Source of the DNA: Candidatus Epulonipiscium sp.
GTDB taxonomy: Bacteria; Bacillota; Clostridia; Lachnospirales; Defluviitaleaceae
Direction of reading: 5' to 3'
Assembly: GCA_012519205.1 (NCBI GenBank)
Contig: JAAYQR010000001.1
Span: forward strand, 1-45,354
DNA: 45,354 nucleotides
Shown here: positions 42,194 through 45,354 of the stretch, piece by piece
How the letters are laid out: each line of letters opens with the position of its first letter
Numbering within the stretch: position 1 is the first letter of the stretch
Translations under genes and position numbers: made by a program
Notes under the pieces: generated by a model
Seen by the model: only the letters and a program-made list of their open reading frames with translations
Told to the model about the DNA's origin: nothing
The model's database searches: none

Positions 42194-43486
42194 ATGACTA
42201 GAGGTGGCAAACGCCCAAATGCTGGAAGAACAGCAATTATCGGAAAAGAAATGAAAATAAAGATACCAGATGACATATATGAACAAGTAGATGAGAACTT
42301 TACTGGAAAAACTATTCAAGAAAGAATTCGGGAGTGCTTAGAATATGGAATAAACGCAAAACTCACAAATGTTTCGAATGTTTCGGAAAAAACATATAAT
42401 GTCGTAGACTTGTTTTCTGGTGCTGGAGGGTTGTCTAGAGGTTTTATGGATGCGGGATTTAATGTTGTTTTAGGCGTTGATTTTGATGATGCCGCTTTAA
42501 AGACGTTCAAGGAGAATCATGGTAATGCAGAAGCTATGAAGTTAGATTTATTTGATCATGGAAACATAGAAAAAATATATGATTATTTAATTAAAAGGGA
42601 AATCAAATTGGATGTCCTGGTTGGTGGACCACCTTGCCAAGGATTTAGTTTAGCTGGAAAAAGAGAAGAGTTTGATAAGAGAAATGTTTTATATTCTGCT
42701 ATGGTAAAAGCATCCAAAAGGATAAAACCAAAGGTTGTCGTTCTAGAAAATGTCCCAGGAATGTTAACTCTTTATAATGGAGCAGGAGCTAAGAGGGTTA
42801 GGGAAGATTTTGAACAAATTGGTTATCATGTTTACGAGCCTAAAATTTTATATGCACCAGAGTATGGAATTCCACAGATAAGAAAGCGTGTATTTTTTGT
42901 TATGACTCTAAAAGATGAAGTACAAGGTGAGTTTAATTATCCGCTTCCGGAACTATTTGAAAATGAGTTTGTTACTTGTGAAGATGCTATTGGTAATTTA
43001 CCATCATTAGTTGGTGCGAAAGATTTTTCTTTAAATCAAGTATTTGACTATCCTTCTGCGCCGACAAATGAATATGAAAAATATATGAGAAAAAATTCTA
43101 ATAAAATATATAACCATACTCCGACGAAACACGCCGATGAGACCGTGAGACTAATTTCTTTAGTTCCAGAAGGTAAAAATTATAAAGCTTTACCATTGGA
43201 GGAGCTTAAAAAAAGGAAATTTAAATACAATGAGGCACTGACTAGGTATGATAGCAAAAGGCCTTCGAGAACAATTGATACAGGTCACAGAACCCATTTT
43301 CATTACAAATGGAATAGAATTCCGACTGTTCGTGAAGCGGCCCGTTTACAGTCATTTCCTGATGATTTCATATTTTATGGTAATAAGCAAGAACAATATA
43401 AACAAGTAGGGAATGCGGTTCCTCCACTTCTTGGAAAAGCAGTAGCTACTAAAGTGAAGGAGCTTTTAGACAATGAGAAAAATTAA
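42194..43486 (+). CDS. C5-cytosine DNA methyltransferase with N-terminal ribbon-helix-helix domain
   Basis: This 430-aa protein has two parts. Residues about 1-57 look like a ribbon-helix-helix DNA-binding domain: basic GGKRPNAGR, the strand MKIKIP (20-25), helix DDIYEQVDENF and helix TIQERIRECLEYGI. From residue 70 it is a full m5C methyltransferase: motif I VVDLFSGAGGLSRGF, motif IV GGPPCQGFS with nucleophile Cys148, ENVPGM (VI), QIRKRVFF (VIII) and QVGNAVPP (X), with a target-recognition stretch between. The ATG follows AAGAGGTGA. It overlaps the next methyltransferase gene by 14 bases. The RHH part likely binds the twin palindromes at the promoter and controls its own expression (inference). 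Confidence 0.88.
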   Translation: MTRGGKRPNAGRTAIIGKEMKIKIPDDIYEQVDENFTGKTIQERIRECLEYGINAKLTNVSNVSEKTYNVVDLFSGAGGLSRGFMDAGFNVVLGVDFDDAALKTFKENHGNAEAMKLDLFDHGNIEKIYDYLIKREIKLDVLVGGPPCQGFSLAGKREEFDKRNVLYSAMVKASKRIKPKVVVLENVPGMLTLYNGAGAKRVREDFEQIGYHVYEPKILYAPEYGIPQIRKRVFFVMTLKDEVQGEFNYPLPELFENEFVTCEDAIGNLPSLVGAKDFSLNQVFDYPSAPTNEYEKYMRKNSNKIYNHTPTKHADETVRLISLVPEGKNYKALPLEELKKRKFKYNEALTRYDSKRPSRTIDTGHRTHFHYKWNRIPTVREAARLQSFPDDFIFYGNKQEQYKQVGNAVPPLLGKAVATKVKELLDNEKN

Positions 43487-44768
43487 AGTTGTAGATTTGT
43501 TTTCTGGCGCGGGAGGATTGTTAGAAGGCTTCATGCAATCTGGATTGTACATACCTCAAGCATCGGTAGAGTGGGAAAAAGCACCTGTGGATACACTGAG
43601 AAACAGGTTGAAAACCAAATGGGGGATCTCTGATGCAAATGACACAGTAATTTGGTTTGATATGCAAAGGACAGACGAATTGTTTAGTGGGTTTGATGAT
43701 GAGAAATATGGAAAATCTAAAGGGTTGGATTATTATATTGGTGATAAGACAGATGTGATTATTGGTGGACCGCCGTGTCAGGCCTATTCTCAAGCTGGAC
43801 GTACAAAAGATGAGCACGGTATGAAATATGACTATAGAAATTATTTGTTCGAGTATTATTTGAAAACTGTAGATAGATATCAACCTGAATTATTTGTATT
43901 TGAAAATGTCCCTGGAATGTTATCTGCTATGCCAGATGGCACGCCAATTGTAGATTTAATAAAAGCTGACGTTCAAAAAATAGGGTATGAAATTGTTGAA
44001 GATATTCGTAATCATGCTTTGATTGATATGAGTGATTATGGAGTGCCCCAAAACAGGAAAAGAGTAATTCTGGTCGGATTGAAAAAGAATGGGAATACCT
44101 ACGAAGAATGCCAACAGTTTCTAACTGAATTTTACGATAAAATACTTCCTAAGTATCAAAGCGAGAAAAAAATATCTGTTGAAGAAGCCATAGGTGATTT
44201 GCCTAAAGCGTTCCCTCTAGAGGAGCCTGTATATATCAAAGGAATAGGAAGACAATCATACACAGTTCCGGATGGAGACCCAACTTGGGGACATGTGGTT
44301 AGATTTCAGAACCAACGAGATATTGAAATCTTTGGTTTATTGACTGAAGACATTGAAAGTGGCAAGAATGAATTACAAAGTGCTGATAAATTAAATGAGA
44401 TTTATAACAAAGCTACAGGAGGAAACTCTAAAGTGCATAAATACCATGTCCTTAGAAGAGATCAACCAAGCACGACAATCACTGCTCATCTCCATAAGGA
44501 TGGGTTGCGATTTATACATTATGATTCTCAACAGAGTAGAACCATAACAGTTAGGGAAGCTGCTCGACTTCAGTCATTTCCAGATGATTTTGAATTTTTG
44601 TCTACTCGTGGAAATCAGTATAAAATGATAGGGAATGCTGTTCCGCCAGAATTTGCAAGAAGGTTGTCATCTGCGGTTAGAGATTTTTTAATTTATCTAG
44701 ATGAGAATGAAAATCGGAAATTAGATTTCCATCAAAATTGGGAGGAGGTTTCAAAATGCCAATTATAG
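43473..44768 (+). CDS. Second C5-cytosine DNA methyltransferase
   Basis: This 431-aa methyltransferase has no N-terminal extension. Motifs are KVVDLFSGAGGLLEGF at the very start (I), GGPPCQAYSQAGR with nucleophile Cys102 (IV), ENVPGM (VI), NRKRVILVG (VIII) and MIGNAVPPEFA (X). It differs widely from the first enzyme, especially in the region before motif IX, so it should recognise a different sequence or the other strand of an asymmetric site. Two linked C5 methyltransferases are typical of type IIS systems such as those cutting near an asymmetric site. The ATG at 43473 overlaps gene 1, and its end overlaps the next gene by 13 bases, so all three are one operon. Confidence 0.9.
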   Translation: MRKIKVVDLFSGAGGLLEGFMQSGLYIPQASVEWEKAPVDTLRNRLKTKWGISDANDTVIWFDMQRTDELFSGFDDEKYGKSKGLDYYIGDKTDVIIGGPPCQAYSQAGRTKDEHGMKYDYRNYLFEYYLKTVDRYQPELFVFENVPGMLSAMPDGTPIVDLIKADVQKIGYEIVEDIRNHALIDMSDYGVPQNRKRVILVGLKKNGNTYEECQQFLTEFYDKILPKYQSEKKISVEEAIGDLPKAFPLEEPVYIKGIGRQSYTVPDGDPTWGHVVRFQNQRDIEIFGLLTEDIESGKNELQSADKLNEIYNKATGGNSKVHKYHVLRRDQPSTTITAHLHKDGLRFIHYDSQQSRTITVREAARLQSFPDDFEFLSTRGNQYKMIGNAVPPEFARRLSSAVRDFLIYLDENENRKLDFHQNWEEVSKCQL

Positions 44769-45298
44769 ATTCAAGGAGTGATTCTAAATTTGACGCACTC
44801 ATACGTACTAACAAAGCAGATTCATTAATGTCTTTTATCATGGCAACATATAATGTAAAAAAAACAGAAAATAGAAAGTCAGAAGTTGCTAATCGTTTAA
44901 AAAGTGCATATGAACTTTTCAGAGAAAATATAAAAGGTAGTGACAGTGGTGCTGGTAGCTATGGGCAAGGTGAACGAGATATTGCGGATCAATTCGAGAG
45001 TCACTATACCATGGGATACGAGATGGGAATTTGGCAAGATAGCGATTTTACGTTAAGTCCACTTGCAATAAAAGTAGCAAAGTATGAAATAACAGTATCT
45101 GAATATATTGGAATAGTATTTACAAACCTTTTTACATTTTTCACAAAGAATGGAGAGAGTGTTTATCATCATTTTTTATATGAAATATTAAATAGCGCAA
45201 TATCTAAAGGGTTTATAGATAGTGCTATACTGGACCTATGTCAATACTTTGGACACAAAAAGTTGAACATTTTCTCTCTGCATGATATTAATACGTAG
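44756..45298 (+). CDS. Probable restriction-subunit fragment, likely truncated by an IS end
   Basis: This is the third gene of the methyltransferase operon (ATG at 44756 after GGAGGAGGT). As read it is 180 aa. Residues 1-161 look like a natural protein: SKFDALIRTNKADSL, SGAGSYGQGERDIADQF, and a helical segment SEYIGIVFTNLFTFF. No nuclease motif such as PD-(D/E)XK or HNH is visible in this part. Position and coupling suggest a restriction endonuclease or its N-terminal domain. From about 45239 the reading frame runs into what looks like an IS terminus, so the last 20 residues are probably not native and the gene is broken. A short stand-alone protein is the alternative. Confidence 0.55.
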   Translation: MPIIDSRSDSKFDALIRTNKADSLMSFIMATYNVKKTENRKSEVANRLKSAYELFRENIKGSDSGAGSYGQGERDIADQFESHYTMGYEMGIWQDSDFTLSPLAIKVAKYEITVSEYIGIVFTNLFTFFTKNGESVYHHFLYEILNSAISKGFIDSAILDLCQYFGHKKLNIFSLHDINT

Positions 45299-45354
45299 AG
45301 AAAGATTACTAAGCTGCAAGAATCTCATCTTCAACCTGCTGTGGGGTTTTATAA
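45239..45354 (-). mobile_element. Partial insertion sequence (IS3/IS481-type end), running off the window
   Basis: The sequence from 45239 begins TGTCAATACTTTGGACAC, similar in style to terminal repeats of IS3/IS481-type elements, which often start TG and contain TTGGACAC (from memory). About 70 bases further in, a minus-strand frame is open to the window edge and ends as a transposase-like C terminus. The other end is outside the window, so neither the full repeat nor the target duplication can be checked. Confidence 0.5.
45309..45353 (-). CDS. Transposase C-terminal fragment (partial)
   Basis: On the minus strand the last 14 codons of an open frame read YKTPQQVEDEILAA and then a stop at 45309-45311. 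The GYKTP-type ending is common near the C terminus of DDE-type IS3/IS481 transposases. The rest lies beyond the window. With so few residues this is a pattern match only, supported by the IS-like end at 45239. Confidence 0.35.
   Translation of the reverse strand, partial: YKTPQQVEDEILAA

Noticed and set aside
41975-42319. 114-codon open frame on the minus strand across the methyltransferase promoter
   Set aside because: It has no ribosome binding site, no recognisable protein pattern, and runs across both operator palindromes and the start of a clear gene.

Overview
The window is AT-rich chromosomal DNA from an endospore-forming, low-GC Firmicute, most likely an anaerobic Clostridia member. 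Support for this comes from a YtrH/YtrI-type sporulation pair, a T-box in front of tyrS, RecU, YhaM, strong GGAGG ribosome binding sites and consensus SigA-like promoters. No rRNA, tRNA or CRISPR array was seen. The species cannot be named from sequence reading alone.

Region by region: (1) 1-9.1 kb holds housekeeping and peptide-use genes: a UPF0210 protein, the dipeptidase PepD, an AI-2E-family membrane protein, TyrS with its T-box, PepT, an HD-GYP signalling protein and a small P-loop protein. (2) 9.1-24.7 kb is mixed: ytrI/ytrH, a spore- or wall-type M14 carboxypeptidase with PG-binding and LysM domains, O-acetylhomoserine sulfhydrylase, two tiny cysteine-rich proteins, an SDR, a PreP-like M16C protease, a frameshifted SDR, a lipoprotein with a copper-amine-oxidase-N-like tail, an RluA-type pseudouridine synthase, an alpha-solenoid protein, RecU, and a GH26-like lipoprotein that lacks its catalytic glutamates. 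(3) 24.7-32.2 kb is a histidine operon, hisZ-G-D-C-B-A-F-IE, driven by a consensus promoter and closed by a terminator. hisH is absent from it. (4) 32.2-35.3 kb holds a CmpB-like membrane protein and a GT2 / SMR-type / GT39 trio that looks like a lipid-linked sugar transfer module. (5) 35.4-41.9 kb holds a sensor histidine kinase without a regulator, an HtrA protease, YhaM, a two-gene membrane-tethered Cas4-like nuclease, a 57-aa protein and an RlmD-type rRNA methyltransferase. (6) 41.9-45.35 kb is an accessory restriction-modification cassette with two overlapping C5-cytosine methyltransferases and a third gene, likely the restriction subunit. The third gene seems to be cut by the end of an IS element at about 45239, and the IS runs off the window.

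The strongest candidates for something new are the first methyltransferase and the split Cas4-like pair. The methyltransferase carries an N-terminal ribbon-helix-helix domain, and its promoter is bracketed by two near-identical palindromes (core TTAAGTnACTTAA), which suggests autoregulation by an RHH-methylase fusion. In the Cas4-like pair the nuclease core is divided between two overlapping genes, exactly where each half has a membrane helix. Other notable points are the missing hisH, the G-G-G-G-G-G-G slippery heptamer at the break in the SDR gene, the GH26 pseudoenzyme and the eukaryote-like solenoid protein.
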